Assembly (NCBI GenBank): GCA_036659415.1
Contig: JAVXCQ010000028.1
Location: forward strand, 1-13,362
Direction of reading: 5' to 3'
Length of the DNA stretch: 13,362 nt
Source of the DNA: JAVXCQ01 sp036659415
GTDB lineage: Bacteria; Bacillota; Negativicutes; Acidaminococcales; Acidaminococcaceae
Positions 13,306-13,362 of the stretch are shown piece after piece. The notes below the pieces were generated by a model that saw nothing but the letters and a program-made list of their open reading frames with translations, had not been told where the DNA came from and searched no databases. Position 1 is the stretch's first letter. Each line of letters begins with the position of its first letter. The translations under genes and the position numbers were made by a program.

Positions 13306-13362
13306 ATGAAAAGTAAATGGAGAGTCTGCAGCCAGTCTAATCCTGATGGAAAAAGAGAATTC
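13306..13362 (+). CDS. partial gene at the right edge, early element protein
   Basis: An open frame begins with ATG at 13306 behind GGAGG (13294-13298) at seven-base spacing, 22 bases after the cro-like gene, and runs off the window. The visible start, MKSKWRVCSQSNPDGKREF, recalls short early-region proteins beginning MKSKW seen in Firmicute prophages and ICEs, but the fragment is too short to assign a function. Confidence 0.65.
   Translation, partial: MKSKWRVCSQSNPDGKREF

Larger units (their letters stand above)
10298..13362. mobile_element. left end of an integrative element (prophage or ICE) at tRNA-Arg
   Basis: Immediately after tRNA-Arg come a tyrosine integrase, an ImmA-type peptidase, an XRE repressor and a divergent cro-like gene, the standard lysogeny/maintenance module of Firmicute prophages and ICEBs1-like elements. 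Composition around 11930-12070 is markedly more AT-rich than the host genes to the left. The left junction is probably inside the 3' half of tRNA-Arg. The right junction and the structural or conjugation genes lie beyond the window, so phage and ICE cannot be told apart. Confidence 0.8.

Noticed and set aside
13357..13362. Window ends exactly in an EcoRI site, suggesting a cloning boundary
   Set aside because: Several other GAATTC sites occur inside the window, so the edge is probably a coincidence.

Overview
The window looks like chromosomal DNA of a low-to-moderate GC Bacillota. Strong AAGGAGG-type ribosome binding sites, TTGACA/TATAAT promoters, tRNA genes with encoded CCA, and U-rich intrinsic terminators all fit. 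A diderm Negativicutes-like host is possible but is only an impression from protein style; no marker gene settles it.

Positions 1-364 hold three terminator-like hairpins and no convincing gene. Positions 365-7363 are mostly ordinary plus-strand housekeeping genes. They are an MFS exporter, a possible 19-codon microgene, a gamma-class carbonic anhydrase-like protein with its three zinc histidines, an M20 metallopeptidase, and a multi-pass membrane protein of unknown function. A cyclophilin peptidyl-prolyl isomerase with a GIY-YIG protein one base behind it follows, then a cold-shock protein with its own strong promoter and long leader. Last is a secreted class 3 lipase with an unusual C-terminal extension. 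A long hairpin near 7384-7430 ends both the lipase and the convergent minus-strand ABC-F ATPase gene (7439-8995). Divergent from the ABC-F gene is a YhcH/YjgK/YiaL-family gene.

Positions 9631-10347 carry two tRNA operons, each with a near-consensus promoter and a terminator: Asn(GUU)-Glu(UUC)-Val(UAC) and Pro(UGG)-Gly(UCC)-Arg(UCU). From the tRNA-Arg gene to the right edge lies the left end of an integrative element (prophage or ICE). It has a tyrosine integrase pointing at the tRNA, a small membrane-anchored protein of unknown function, an ImmA/IrrE metallopeptidase and an XRE repressor on the minus strand. A cro-like XRE gene and the start of another gene lie on the plus strand. The divergent repressor/cro control region carries several TATCCC/GGGATA half-sites that overlap both promoters, a compact lysogeny switch. 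The repressor plus ImmA pair suggests induction by proteolysis (ICEBs1 ImmR/ImmA style), because the repressor has no self-cleavage domain.

The points most worth following are these. The tRNA-Arg has an A-C mismatch in its T stem, which could be a hybrid left by integration. The AT-rich membrane protein sits where lysogenic-conversion genes often sit. The lipase C-terminal domain looks like a CsgG/LpoB-type fold. The operator array of the switch is well defined. No clearly new multi-gene system is visible.
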